64,000 nucleotides of DNA, from the NCBI RefSeq assembly GCF_947492535.1, contig NZ_CANLNH010000003.1, positions 1 through 64,000 of the forward strand, given 5' to 3'. A model generated the notes under the pieces. That model ran no database searches, was not told the origin of the DNA, and saw nothing but the letters and a program-made list of their open reading frames with translations. Both the position numbers and the translations under genes were made by a program. Within the stretch, counting starts at the first letter, position 1. Each line of letters begins with the position of its first letter. The stretch comes from an uncultured Dokdonia sp. GTDB taxonomy: Bacteria > Bacteroidota > Bacteroidia > Flavobacteriales > Flavobacteriaceae. This document shows, in pieces, positions 9,701 to 18,784 of the stretch.

Positions 9701-11756
9701 TGACTGCAGAGCCAACACCACTTAGATCGACAGGGTTTGTAAGGGTTACAAACGTTTCATTACTATTTCCATATGACGTTGTTGTAGATGCAATTGCATT
9801 GGTACTTCCATTAAAACCAGTCGTTACTTCAGACCAGCTAGTTGTACTCCAGTTTGAAATACCATCTGCAGTTACAATTACTGATGGGGTATAATATTTT
9901 ATGAAAGTGGCTTCATAAATAGTATGAATATCATTGCTTAGTGTTACTTTATATTCTATAGGATCATTAGCTTGAATACTAGGATCTAATGTATATGCAG
10001 CAGTTACTAAACGTTGTTCTAATACATTCATGGCATCTAATGCAGTAGCACTAGGAGTTGTGATTGTAATATTATCAGAAACAGCTTCAACAAGTAATGT
10101 GAAATTAGTAGTTGTGTTAGGAATATCATCATAGGTTTGTCCTATGTTTTCAACCGCAAAGTCTAATTGACCATTCATTTGATCAATATTCGTTTCAGTA
10201 TGATCATATAATTTTGCAAATCTACCGGCAGCTAGAGATGTAATTAAATTTATACGCATAGCTCTTTGGGCTATCGTTATAAACTCGGTAGGGTCTGGCC
10301 AAAACTCATCTCCATTTTCAGGTGAAAATGTAATAATTCCTTGCCCTGAACCTGTAGATGGATTACTTGTAAGTGGACCTATAGGATCATATACTACTGC
10401 AGGTCCTCCAAACATCCAATCATTAATATCACCATTGGCATTGGTTAGTGTATTAGGAGCAGAACCATGAACATATCTATTATAACGAGTTACATTTTGC
10501 ATAAGGTTTTGAAACTCATCTTCTCTTCCTGATGAAGCACTTGGATCTCCATTATACGAAGTTGTTACAATCGAGTTCAACCCTGCATGATGATTAATAG
10601 CTGTTTCAAATGAATGATCACCTACAAATTCTTGCATAATCATAATCTCATTTTCAGAACCAGGGGAGTCTCCTCTATAGGTGTCTCTATTTGTTAAGCT
10701 ACTAGACCCTATTTCATCAAATCCCCAATAGTAATCAGAATTTCTATTTAAATCGATCCCTCTTAATACATTTCCATTATTTACATTACCATTGTCATTT
10801 ACTCCGTCACGTAAATTTTTACGTTGTCCACCTCCAGAATTTCCATCCTGAACAATTTCGTTCCACCTTAAACCGTCAGGATTAATAATAGGAACAAAGT
10901 AAAGTTCTTGATTATCAATCATGTTTTTAATCACAGGATCTTGATCGTAATTTTCTAAGATATACCACATATAATAGATGATATTCATAAGGCTACTTGC
11001 CTCACGTGCATGGATCATTCCAGTAATTAAAGATTCTGGCTCGTTTGCTTCATCTGTTTCTGGGTTATCAGAAATACGCACATAAAAGATATCTTGAGGA
11101 TCAAAATCAATAGGGATACCAGAAGCGGTCGTGCCACTTCCTGTTGTATTTCCATTGGTTTGTAGTCCGTTAGCAGATGCAGACGCTCTTGTAGAAATAA
11201 GATCTGGAAATAATAATTTCATTCTGTCTAATTCTGCTAAAGCCTCATCTACCGTAAGACATCCTCCCATGGATCCTAATTGGAAATTTTGAGGGACCCA
11301 ATTAAATTCAGCACACTCATCATATTGAATTGGGTTGTCTATAATAGCCTCCATTTCACTAAAAGATCTGTTTTGTCCTTGTGAGTTTACTTTTAAAGCT
11401 TCTAGTTGTTGTATGGCTAATGGTAATTTTTCTTTACCTCTTGTAGCATAAAAGGTAGAAAGATCTTCTTCTACTATTTCATAATCAAGTCCTATTGCAC
11501 TGATTTCTTGTAATGCACTTCCATAAATATCTAGTCTTAAGTCATCACCAATTGGTTTTGCTCCGCAGTGTAAGTCTAAACCAAGTTCTGCAACTTGTAC
11601 TAATTGATTTTTGGTTGGATTCTTTAATAGAATACGTTTGCCAGATAAATTATCATGATTATCATGATCATGTCCATTTTGTGCAAAAAGCCCAGTAATA
11701 GAACATAACGATAGCGCACATGCCAGAGCAGTGCGCTTAAGGGTAGTTTTCTTCAT
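6777..11756 (-). CDS. Secreted M14-family zinc carboxypeptidase with T9SS type A C-terminal sorting domain
   Basis: GMIHAREASSLMNIIYYMWYILENY (HxxE motif region), IINPDGLRWNE, GIDLNRNSDYYWG, HHAG; C-term MFPNPLEGDQLLI...GMYFVTITTTTGSITKRLIKK. Likely start MKKTTLKR at 11756 (ORF extends to 11789). Confidence 0.88.
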   Translation of the reverse strand: MKKTTLKRTALACALSLCSITGLFAQNGHDHDNHDNLSGKRILLKNPTKNQLVQVAELGLDLHCGAKPIGDDLRLDIYGSALQEISAIGLDYEIVEEDLSTFYATRGKEKLPLAIQQLEALKVNSQGQNRSFSEMEAIIDNPIQYDECAEFNWVPQNFQLGSMGGCLTVDEALAELDRMKLLFPDLISTRASASANGLQTNGNTTGSGTTASGIPIDFDPQDIFYVRISDNPETDEANEPESLITGMIHAREASSLMNIIYYMWYILENYDQDPVIKNMIDNQELYFVPIINPDGLRWNEIVQDGNSGGGQRKNLRDGVNDNGNVNNGNVLRGIDLNRNSDYYWGFDEIGSSSLTNRDTYRGDSPGSENEIMIMQEFVGDHSFETAINHHAGLNSIVTTSYNGDPSASSGREDEFQNLMQNVTRYNRYVHGSAPNTLTNANGDINDWMFGGPAVVYDPIGPLTSNPSTGSGQGIITFSPENGDEFWPDPTEFITIAQRAMRINLITSLAAGRFAKLYDHTETNIDQMNGQLDFAVENIGQTYDDIPNTTTNFTLLVEAVSDNITITTPSATALDAMNVLEQRLVTAAYTLDPSIQANDPIEYKVTLSNDIHTIYEATFIKYYTPSVIVTADGISNWSTTSWSEVTTGFNGSTNAIASTTTSYGNSNETFVTLTNPVDLSGVGSAVIHYNATWDIERNFDLAQLEASTDGGATWVALCGRHTRPAATRATSFHLAKGEAEENFQSLNGTYIYDGDMYVDTTDDATNNPTAKWVLEEVYIDPTNNPGIIGNSSVQFRFKFASDTSNRADGYNVEFRGFKFDNFKIINTSIDDRDCLNGSIAEFPYRESFENGTGTFFQAGGDDGDWTLNLASQGTPSGTTGPAGGNGVKSIHEQNYVYTEASTNGLGSNATTILQSNCIDFTSEYNDIDLAFHYHRFGTNFGNNNGTLDVQISDDEGLTWTNIVPQISGPSVNAWQEVTEDLTIYSGKVVLIRFVAVTGDGFSSDLALDNIRITATKQDYIHRLVGGVPTWDPADPSGVAGPNDDILVLSGSPTLAANTTANDILINDGATLDLGANTLSTTGNITNNGTLTANNATIIAQGSFSHSFSGNAFEVAQLTMNAASTSLSLDTGVTVNQLLTLSDGELVTNNNLTLSSNATQSAMIDQVTSGTIAGNVTIERFVPARRAFRFVSSPVTTTTSILENWQENGSSVAGFGTHITGSTTGANGFDATPSGNPSLFTYDNSATTPALTPISDTDMNTLTAGEAYLLFVRGDRTIDVTSNNATPTDTRLRAEGTIVTGTTTITGADINHTAGNFNLIGNPYQATVEMNGIVTAATNINTNQYYVWDATLGARGAYVTVLLTGTGSTNGAGSDANHFLQPWQSAFVTTATTVGDNSTSLSFNESDKMVGEDTTIFLLEDDPIANNAHIIGQLYRTEAFNEGEKLQDNFVILFAPDFSNQITLEDAEKFFNIDENMAISNGDTTLSVERRAMPTLDDEIQLFNNAYRTDAYTLRIEQSGLEDVIAYAEDTFTGELYELEEGENFIEFTVDTSIEASIASDRFRIIFEEEALSTEDTFVDDITMFPNPLEGDQLLITSTLLRGQEVTVKINNLLGQVVYNKSRSFNGNSLEINSLATLTDGMYFVTITTTTGSITKRLIKK

Positions 11757-12017
11757 AGTTGTTTTAAGTAGGTAGTTGTTGTTAGTCAAAGTAATTTGGG
11801 GTTACTATATAATATATATATGATATGGGTGGTGCTAATCTAGATAAAATTTAGAAACTATACATATGAAAAATGTTAAAATTTGTATTTCAACCTATTT
11901 TTTGTGTATTTCAACGATAAAAATGAATGTTTTGTGAGGCTTGTACAAAATGTATTAACATTCAGAAATAATAGATGTTAACTGTTTAATATTCAGTCAG
12001 TACAATAATTATAAAAC

Positions 12018-12049
12018 AAAAGACGGTTACCATATGGCAACCGTCTTTT
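12018..12049 (-). terminator. Rho-independent terminator downstream of OmpA-family gene
   Basis: AAAAGACGGTT-ACCATATGGC-AACCGTCTTTT perfect 11-bp arms. Confidence 0.8.
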
Positions 12050-12076
12050 AATTAACACTATATTTTTAAGAAATAC

Positions 12077-12946
12077 TTATTCTCCTCCGTCTTCGCCAGT
12101 CTCTAGGTTTTTCATTTCTTCTTCTATCATCGTATAGAATTGATCAATCTTAGGAAGTACGTATATTTTAGTACGTCTATTTGTAGATTTGTTTTCAGGC
12201 GTGTCATTTGGTACTAATGGAACATACTCACTTCTTCCTGCTGCGATTAGCTGTGCAGGATTAGCTCCTAATTCTACCAAAGCACGTACGATGGCAGTTG
12301 CACGCTTAGCACTTAAATCCCAGTTATCGAGTAACACACCACTCTTATAGGGTACATTATCAGTATGGCCTTCTACTAAGGCTTCAAAATCTGGTTTCCC
12401 ATTAATTACGGTGGCTACTTTACCAAGAATCTCTTTGGCTCTGTTTGTAATTTTATAACTTCCTGTTTTAAAGAGTACTTTATCAGAAAGTGATATAAAT
12501 ACAACTCCTTTTTCAACATTTATTTCAATGTCTTGATCATCTAGACCTACTTCTTTCTTAAGACTTGTTACTAAGGCTAGTGTAACACTATCTTTCTTTG
12601 TAAGTGCATCTTGTAAACGATTTATTTTTAAATCTTTCTCTTTAAGGCTTTCAAGAGACTTTTCCAGATTAGTAGCGCCTTGTTGCGTAAGAACTGTTAA
12701 ATCTTTAGAACTTTGAATAAGCTCATTTTTATCTTTTCTTAATTCAGCGATACGTTCTTCTAGAGAAGCGACACGTGTCGTTGCGCTAGCTTTTTCTTCT
12801 AAACAAGAATTTAATTTTACAGTGGCAGAGTTAAGTAAGTCTTGAGTTTCCTGTTGTCTTGCTTCAAGAGCAGCATATTCTTTTTTTGATACACAAGAGG
12901 CAAGTAATAGTAAACTTGCACAACTTGCTAATAGTATACGTTTCAT
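12077..12946 (-). CDS. OmpA-family lipoprotein with coiled coil and C-terminal OmpA/MotB peptidoglycan-binding domain
   Basis: Lipobox LLLASCVSKKEY; coiled coil; VEGHTDNVPY...NWDLSAKRATAIVRALVELG...RRTKIYVLP. Confidence 0.9.
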   Translation of the reverse strand: MKRILLASCASLLLLASCVSKKEYAALEARQQETQDLLNSATVKLNSCLEEKASATTRVASLEERIAELRKDKNELIQSSKDLTVLTQQGATNLEKSLESLKEKDLKINRLQDALTKKDSVTLALVTSLKKEVGLDDQDIEINVEKGVVFISLSDKVLFKTGSYKITNRAKEILGKVATVINGKPDFEALVEGHTDNVPYKSGVLLDNWDLSAKRATAIVRALVELGANPAQLIAAGRSEYVPLVPNDTPENKSTNRRTKIYVLPKIDQFYTMIEEEMKNLETGEDGGE

Positions 12947-13025
12947 ATTCTGGGTATTTCAAGTTATACTCAAAAGTACCAAAAAGGAAAATGTTAAAAT
13001 AGCGATTAACAGTTTTTTATCGTTT

Positions 13026-14027
13026 TTATAAAATATCGCTATAGGTCTTCTTCTTTTTTATGAAATATTGAAAAACAATAGACCCTATTTGATAATAATC
13101 ATGATGTTGTTCAAGTACTTTTCGTTTTTTAAGTAAACTAGGGAAGTATCTATAAAAACTAATATGTGCTTTTATAATCGCCCAGACATGTTTTGGTTTT
13201 CCTTCTAGTAGGAATTTAATGCCCGCAATTCCATCTAGAAGAAGACGAATTAAAATCAATACTATATATGTCATGCCAGCACTATTTTTTACTAAAGCAA
13301 AAAGAGTGTTTCTAAAATTATAAAATGTTTTTTTAGGATTTGCTGAAGAAAGCGTTGCGCCTCCTAAGTGAAATACTTCACTTGTTCCTACTGCCACAAT
13401 ACGATGTCCTTTATTCTTAATACGCCAGCAAAGATCTATTTCTTCTTGATGCGCAAAGAAGTCTTCATCGAGACCGTTTACGTCCCAATATTGAGTTGCT
13501 CTTATAAAGAGACAAGCACCACTTGCCCATTGTACATCTACTGTGTCATTATATTGTCCAGTATCTTCTTCACAGTTATTAAAAACACGTCCTCGACAAT
13601 ATGGATACCCTAAAGCATCAATATAGCCACCACCAGCGCCTGCATATTCAAAATGAGTAGGGCGTTTTAAATCTTTAATCTTTGGTTGTGCTACAGCAAT
13701 AGAAGGTGTTGTTTCAAAAACAGAAAGCATGGGTTCTAACCACCCTTTTTCTACGTGTACATCACTATTGAGTAATACATAAAGATCTGCTTCTACATGG
13801 CGTAAAGCATCATTATACCCTTTGGCGTAGCCTCCGTTTTCTTTATTTTGAATAATCTTTACATCCTTAGGAAAATGTTCTTGACAGTAGGCAACCGAGG
13901 TATCTGTAGAAGCATTATCTGCTACATAAATAGTTGCTAGATGAGCACTATGCATCACCACGCCTTCTAAAAAACGCTCTAGTAATTCACGACCATTCCA
14001 GTTAAGTATGACAATTGCTGTTTTCAC
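13026..14027 (-). CDS. Glycosyltransferase family 2 (rhamnosyltransferase-like)
   Basis: VKTAIVILNWNGRELLERFLEG...YVADNASTDTS...NGGYAKGYNDALRH...LNSDVHVEKGWLEPM. GTG start at 14027 preferred; the ORF extension to 14069 is derived from a palindromic repeat. Confidence 0.85.
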   Translation of the reverse strand: MKTAIVILNWNGRELLERFLEGVVMHSAHLATIYVADNASTDTSVAYCQEHFPKDVKIIQNKENGGYAKGYNDALRHVEADLYVLLNSDVHVEKGWLEPMLSVFETTPSIAVAQPKIKDLKRPTHFEYAGAGGGYIDALGYPYCRGRVFNNCEEDTGQYNDTVDVQWASGACLFIRATQYWDVNGLDEDFFAHQEEIDLCWRIKNKGHRIVAVGTSEVFHLGGATLSSANPKKTFYNFRNTLFALVKNSAGMTYIVLILIRLLLDGIAGIKFLLEGKPKHVWAIIKAHISFYRYFPSLLKKRKVLEQHHDYYQIGSIVFQYFIKKKKTYSDIL

Positions 14028-14047
14028 GTTGCAAATAAAAGGGTTTT

Positions 14048-14065
14048 TGCTTTCGCGAAAGCATA
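14048..14065. repeat. Dispersed palindrome, copy 2 (TGCTTTCGCGAAAGCATA)
   Basis: Direct sequence match; in the 5' region of the GT2 gene. Confidence 0.95.
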
Positions 14066-14072
14066 CCAAGCA

Positions 14073-14522
14073 TCATTTTATAGTATAATTAGGAATTTCT
14101 TTTAAAAACTGATAACGTTCTTGTTCAAAATCCATCGCACAATAGTAATGATGTAAGCCGTTAGTAACCATTAAAAGCTTGGCTTGTAATGTTAAGTTAT
14201 ACCTCGCAATTTGATCAAATGTGGTTTGTGTGATCGTCACATTGGGGCGTTTACATTCTACAATTAAAAAAATGCTTCCATCAGAATTAAAAACAACAAT
14301 ATCGTATCGTTTTTTGGTATCATAGATTTTGATTTCTTTCTCAACGTTAATAAGACTAGCTGGATAGCCTTTTGTTTGAATCAGAAATTGCAATACGTGT
14401 TGTCGCACCCATTCTTCTGGAGTAAGATGTATAAATTTTTTACGTATAGGGTCAAAAATATACGGTTTGTTTTCGCTATTTTTGAGTCGAAAGTCATACG
14501 CTGGAAAATCGAGTGCTTGCAT
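14073..14522 (-). CDS. HsdR N-terminal-like (HSDR_N_2) nuclease-fold protein
   Basis: RKKFIHLTPEEWVRQHVLQFLIQTKGYPASLINVEKEI...RYDIVVFNSDGSIFLIVECKRPN (ExK-type core). Confidence 0.75.
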   Translation of the reverse strand: MQALDFPAYDFRLKNSENKPYIFDPIRKKFIHLTPEEWVRQHVLQFLIQTKGYPASLINVEKEIKIYDTKKRYDIVVFNSDGSIFLIVECKRPNVTITQTTFDQIARYNLTLQAKLLMVTNGLHHYYCAMDFEQERYQFLKEIPNYTIK

Positions 14523-14558
14523 GACTGCAAATTACTTTTTTTATAGGAAACCTCAATA

Positions 14559-15563
14559 GTGCAAAACGCAAAAAAAATACTGTCAGATCTTCAAAATGGA
14601 ATCATACATCCTATTTACTTTTTAAGTGGAGAAGAGGCTTATTTTATTGATGAGATTGCTAATTATATAGAAGCAAATATCCTTGATGAATCTGAAAAAG
14701 GATTTAACCAGGTTGTCTTATATGGTCGTGATGTGACTATAGATGATATTGTAGGTAATGCAAAGCGATACCCTATGATGGCAGATCGTCAAGTTGTGAT
14801 TGTAAAAGAAGCTCAAGATCTTTCTAGAAACATAGATAAACTTGCTTCTTATGTAGAAAACCCGCAACCTTCTACGGTACTTGTTATATGTTATAAATAT
14901 AAAAAATTAGATAAAAGAAAAGCGTTAGCAAAAGCACTTAAGAAAAGTGGGGTTCACTACGAGAATAAAAAATTATACGAAAATCAAGTAGGGGATTGGT
15001 TACAAGGAGTAGTCACAAAAAAGGGCTATCAAATTAATCCTAAAGCAGCACATATTCTTGTAGAGTATTTAGGTACAGATCTTAGTAAAGTAAATAATGA
15101 GATTAAAAAACTAATGCTTATCCTTCCTCAGGGTAGTGAGATTACTCCTGAAGCGATTGAAGAAAATATAGGAATTAGTAAAGACTTTAATAATTTTGAA
15201 CTTCGTAAAGCTGTTGGAGAACGGGATATTGTAAAAGCACAACGTATTAGTTTATACTTTTCACAAAACCCAAAAGACAATCCATTGGTGCTTACCATAT
15301 CTTCTTTGTATGGTTTTTTCTCTAACTTATTAAAGTATCATGGACTTCCTCAAAAAGACAAAGGAACTGTTGCTAAAACCTTAGGGGTGAATCCTTACTT
15401 TATAGGAGAATATACCACAGCTGCACGACATTATCCTATGAAGCGTGTAAGTGCCGCTATAGCACTTTTAAGAGAAGCAGATGTAAAAAGTAAAGGCGTA
15501 GGAGCAAGTGCCTTTGCAACTCCCGATTTGCTTAAAGAATTGCTTGTTAAGATTATGGGGTAA
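14559..15563 (+). CDS. holA: DNA polymerase III subunit delta
   Basis: PIYFLSGEEAYFIDEIANYIE...VVIVKEAQDL...LVICYKYKKLDKRKALAKALKK; typical length and synteny. Confidence 0.9.
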   Translation: MQNAKKILSDLQNGIIHPIYFLSGEEAYFIDEIANYIEANILDESEKGFNQVVLYGRDVTIDDIVGNAKRYPMMADRQVVIVKEAQDLSRNIDKLASYVENPQPSTVLVICYKYKKLDKRKALAKALKKSGVHYENKKLYENQVGDWLQGVVTKKGYQINPKAAHILVEYLGTDLSKVNNEIKKLMLILPQGSEITPEAIEENIGISKDFNNFELRKAVGERDIVKAQRISLYFSQNPKDNPLVLTISSLYGFFSNLLKYHGLPQKDKGTVAKTLGVNPYFIGEYTTAARHYPMKRVSAAIALLREADVKSKGVGASAFATPDLLKELLVKIMG

Positions 15564-15578
15564 TATAGTATTTAGGTG

Positions 15579-16661
15579 CTAGATAATACCGCTTACAATT
15601 ACTTCATGTAGTTTATCTAAGGAGGCATTAATATTCTTTTTGAATCCTTTTTTAGCAAGTAATATGATCATTATTTTTTTGAAGATAGATCGCGCTTCCC
15701 AGAATAATTCTACGGTCAGTGTTGCACTGTTTTCAGAAATAGGTTTAATACTAAAAAACTGATATAAAGCATCAACAGGAGGAGGACTTGTTGTAAATTC
15801 TCCATACACGATTTCATTTGTTTTAGGCGGTTTACTCACTACTTTAAAATTAAAATGTTTTCCTCCTATCACACACATATGCTCAGAATCCAATCGTGTG
15901 ACTTCATTTTCATTATAATGAATTTCGTCTGCGCCTTCAGCCCACAAATGCCTATGTCTATAATTAGTGATCATTTCTAATAATTTCTCTGCATTTATAG
16001 GAAATGTACGTTCAAACTGAAGATTAGGAGCGTGTAAAAAATTAACTGTTTGTCCTTGTTGAAAGGGTTGTAGCTTTAGTGTATTAACGGCAATTTCAGA
16101 ATAGATATAATGTACAGGAAAATCATCATAGGTGTTTACGCTTTCGCGAAAGCTAAATAAAGAACTTTTATAATCTAATGGCATTTTAATTTCTGTAGCG
16201 AGTTCTTTACTCAATAATACATAGTTATCACTCTCCACTGAATTTTTGAGTAATCGATGTGCTTTGATGACTGCTTCTCCAAAAGGCTTTCGGTTATTTT
16301 GCACTTCTATAAACTGTAAATCAGCTACATGTGCTACAATTTTAAGTTCTAGATGTATAGCACTTGCACATGCCATACAAGGACAAATTCTATTTTTTTC
16401 TAGTAGTTTAAGATGACTATAAAATGCTGTATACATCGTTTCAATTTGCGCTAAGAGCTTTTCTTGAGAAAGCACTTGTCCTTCTTTATAAAAAAATAAG
16501 GCATCGCCTTCTACTTCGGCAAGTCGTAATTGTTGCGTATTTGCTTCTATAAGTACTTCTAAAAGCTCTGCTATTACATGCTGACTATGCTCTGCCTCTG
16601 TAGTTTGGACAAATTTTGTAAATCCCGAAATGTCTGGAATGAAGAGTAAAGATTTTGGCAT
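15579..16661 (-). CDS. DUF2652 family protein (cyclase-like N-terminus)
   Basis: MPKSLLFIPDISGFTKFVQTTEAEHSQHVIAELLEVLI...EVEGDALFFYKEG. Confidence 0.8.
   Translation of the reverse strand: MPKSLLFIPDISGFTKFVQTTEAEHSQHVIAELLEVLIEANTQQLRLAEVEGDALFFYKEGQVLSQEKLLAQIETMYTAFYSHLKLLEKNRICPCMACASAIHLELKIVAHVADLQFIEVQNNRKPFGEAVIKAHRLLKNSVESDNYVLLSKELATEIKMPLDYKSSLFSFRESVNTYDDFPVHYIYSEIAVNTLKLQPFQQGQTVNFLHAPNLQFERTFPINAEKLLEMITNYRHRHLWAEGADEIHYNENEVTRLDSEHMCVIGGKHFNFKVVSKPPKTNEIVYGEFTTSPPPVDALYQFFSIKPISENSATLTVELFWEARSIFKKIMIILLAKKGFKKNINASLDKLHEVIVSGII
16137..16154. repeat. Dispersed palindrome, copy 3, in-frame in DUF2652 gene (peptide SFRESV)
   Basis: TACGCTTTCGCGAAAGCT; translation ...SLFSFRESVNTYDDF. 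Confidence 0.95.
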
Positions 16662-16798
16662 ACGCTAAAGATATTAATAATCAAACATGATTTTTCGGTT
16701 AGTCGTAAAAGATTGGTTAATTTATCATCATCGTTGATAAACTATATTATTTATCACGAAAAGCCTTAATTCTCATGATATAATCTTTTAAAAAATAC

Positions 16799-16822
16799 CC
16801 AGAAACTATACAGCTGTTTCTG
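16799..16822 (-). terminator. Rho-independent terminator of NmrA-like gene
   Basis: CCAGAAAC-tatacagct-GTTTCTGG with T-rich tract on minus strand. Confidence 0.65.
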
Positions 16823-16849
16823 GATGTCATTCATTTGATTGGTATCGGG

Positions 16850-17680
16850 TTATTCCTTATTCCAAATACCTGTAGCTGCTGTTTGTTGTACATATTCATT
16901 AAAATCAATAGCTTTTCTACCCAGTATCTTTTCAATATCATATGTAATTTCTGAGTTGCTCGGATTCCCTAATACTTCGGTAAATAAATATTCAATGAGC
17001 CATATGAAGTTTTCAGGAAGATTTGCTTTGCGCATTCCTTCTCTATATTCAGTGATTGATACAGGAATAAATGTAATCTCACGATGACTAGCGTGTGCAA
17101 TTTCAGTGATAGCATCTTTAAATGTTAAGATACGTGATCCTGTGAGCTGGTAAATGTGTCCATTATGCTTTTCGTCTAGTAATACCTGTACAGCAACGGC
17201 AGCAATATCATGTACGTCTACAAATGGAATTTGAGCTTCTGCCTGAGGCAATGCGACAACACCTTCTAAGATAGGCTCTAATAAGAAACTTTCACTAAAA
17301 TTTTGATTAAACCAGCTAGCACGTACAATGGTATATGCTATTCCAGAATGAATCACTACTTGTTCACACAATTGAGCTTCACGTTCTCCTTTTCCAGATA
17401 ATAATACCAGTTTTTTAATACGAGCTTTTTTTGCTTCTTTTACTAATTGTTCTATGGCTGCTAAAGCGCCAGGAACAGCCAAGTCAGGTTGATAGGTAAT
17501 ATACACTTTGTCCATTCCTTCTAATGCTTCTGCCCAACCTTCTGGTTGATGCCAGTCAAATGATGGTTCACTAGACCTTGATCCCACACGTACGTGATGT
17601 CCAAGTTCTTGAAGTTGTTGTACAATTCTTTTTCCTGTTTTTCCAGTTCCTCCGATGACTAAGATGTTTTCTGATTTCAT
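16850..17680 (-). CDS. NmrA/NAD(P)H-binding SDR-family protein
   Basis: NILVIGGTGKTGKRIVQQLQELGHHVRVGSRS; TIVRASWFNQNFSE. Confidence 0.88.
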   Translation of the reverse strand: MKSENILVIGGTGKTGKRIVQQLQELGHHVRVGSRSSEPSFDWHQPEGWAEALEGMDKVYITYQPDLAVPGALAAIEQLVKEAKKARIKKLVLLSGKGEREAQLCEQVVIHSGIAYTIVRASWFNQNFSESFLLEPILEGVVALPQAEAQIPFVDVHDIAAVAVQVLLDEKHNGHIYQLTGSRILTFKDAITEIAHASHREITFIPVSITEYREGMRKANLPENFIWLIEYLFTEVLGNPSNSEITYDIEKILGRKAIDFNEYVQQTAATGIWNKE

Positions 17681-17748
17681 GTTTGTTCGTTTTTATAAAT
17701 ATGAATTGATGTAATTTGTTTTTTGATGTGAATGATGAATCCTCTTGA

Positions 17749-17837
17749 GTACGCTTTATCGCTTTGCTCTCCCTCTGGTCGTGAACCTGCCTGCCGGCAG
17801 GCAGGTCTCGCAAGCTCGATTTCGCGAAAGCGTATAC
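17749..17837. repeat. Long composite palindromic element (copy 4) containing nested 20-bp palindrome CCTGCCTGCCGGCAGGCAGG
   Basis: GAGTACGCTTTATCGCTTTGCTCTCCCTCTGGTCGTGAA-CCTGCCTGCCGGCAGGCAGG-TCTCGCAAGCTCGATTTCGCGAAAGCGTATAC; reverse complement aligns with 61488-61552 apart from the 20-bp insert. Confidence 0.93.
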
Positions 17838-17844
17838 AGCGTTA

Positions 17845-18339
17845 TTATTTTGTGTATATAATTCCTACAACTAATAAAGCAAATGCCGTAAAAGAAGCGA
17901 TGGTACGTTGTATATGCCAACGGTTCCATGGTTTTTCAAAGGTTTCTCGTAAGTCTTTCAACTCGATAGTAGATAGCATTTCTAAAGAAACTTTGTCCAG
18001 CATTTCATTAAGCGGAACATTCTTGAAAATAGTGATCAATCCTATGCCTATAAAAAAGACAATAGCAGCTACTAAGAAGGACCAAAATGCTGCTTTGCTA
18101 GTGCCTTTATGTAGAAAAACATTTATAAAAAGTAATACTACAGGACTAAAGAATACAATCAGAAAGCTTGGATTGATAATCGCTCGATTCATGGCTTGGA
18201 ATGACTGTAAAAACCTAAGATCATCTAGCCTTCCTATCCCAGGTGTTATGGCATTAGACCAGGTAAAGCATAAACCCGCGGTTAGTCCTGTGCATAAGGT
18301 ACTTATTAATAGTATCCAGGTTTTGAATGAAACTTCCAT
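17845..18339 (-). CDS. DUF1772 / anthrone-oxygenase-like membrane protein
   Basis: MEVSFKTWILLISTLCTGLTAGLCFTWSNAITPGIGRLDDLRFLQSFQAMNRAIINP...; 4 TM pattern. Confidence 0.75.
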   Translation of the reverse strand: MEVSFKTWILLISTLCTGLTAGLCFTWSNAITPGIGRLDDLRFLQSFQAMNRAIINPSFLIVFFSPVVLLFINVFLHKGTSKAAFWSFLVAAIVFFIGIGLITIFKNVPLNEMLDKVSLEMLSTIELKDLRETFEKPWNRWHIQRTIASFTAFALLVVGIIYTK

Positions 18340-18341
18340 AG

Positions 18342-18692
18342 TTATTGATTTTGTGCGGTCGTAATCCACGTTAGTAATTGTTGATATTCTGTATGAGTGA
18401 GCTTTATTTTCTTGCCTTTAGGCATTCTCTTTTTGACAAATACCTGCGTATAGATATCATCTGCCCAAGACGTCATGTTTTCTAGAGTAAATACACGTCT
18501 CTTATTACGTTTTATATGACAGGTGTTGCATTTGTTATCGAGTATGCGATATGCTGCTACTTTTGTAGTGTCTGCTTTCGTACTTTTAGATGCTATAGCG
18601 GCTATATTTTCTGATCTTATATAAGAAGTTTCAGAAGAGGTAGTGAGTGATAGTGTAATCCCAATTATGAGTTTTATCAGTGTTGTCATCAT
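18342..18692 (-). CDS. Small exported cytochrome c-like protein (single CxxCH)
   Basis: RILDNKCNTCHIKRNKRRVFTLENM...KRMPKGKKIKLTHTEYQQLLTWI. Confidence 0.7.
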   Translation of the reverse strand: MMTTLIKLIIGITLSLTTSSETSYIRSENIAAIASKSTKADTTKVAAYRILDNKCNTCHIKRNKRRVFTLENMTSWADDIYTQVFVKKRMPKGKKIKLTHTEYQQLLTWITTAQNQ

Positions 18693-18784
18693 TGTATTTG
18701 TTTGTTATTTTGATGATACAAAGATGCGGGGAGATGACTCGAATCATTTATTCGGGCGGAAGTTTGATTTGTTCGAAAAGTGCA

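Noticed and set aside
3466-9894. Many 60-120 aa plus-strand ORFs (3466, 4537, 4939, 6679, 7015, 7744, 7975, 8503, 9274, 9700)
   Set aside because: Shadows on the opposite strand of the large secreted-protein and carboxypeptidase CDSs; no family signature or independent start context.
14073-14522. HsdR N-terminal-like protein as part of a restriction or defence system
   Set aside because: No HsdM/HsdS, helicase or other defence genes nearby; this small protein is a common stand-alone neighbour of holA in Bacteroidetes.
17571-17813. 80-aa minus-strand ORF (MRDLPAGRQVHDQRESKAIKRT...)
   Set aside because: Repeat-derived reading frame that overlaps the start of the NmrA-like gene in another frame; typical repeat artefact.
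17732-18364. 210-aa plus-strand ORF
   Set aside because: Antisense to the well-supported DUF1772 gene; first part is a translation of the palindromic repeat (REPACRQAGLASSISRKRIQ).
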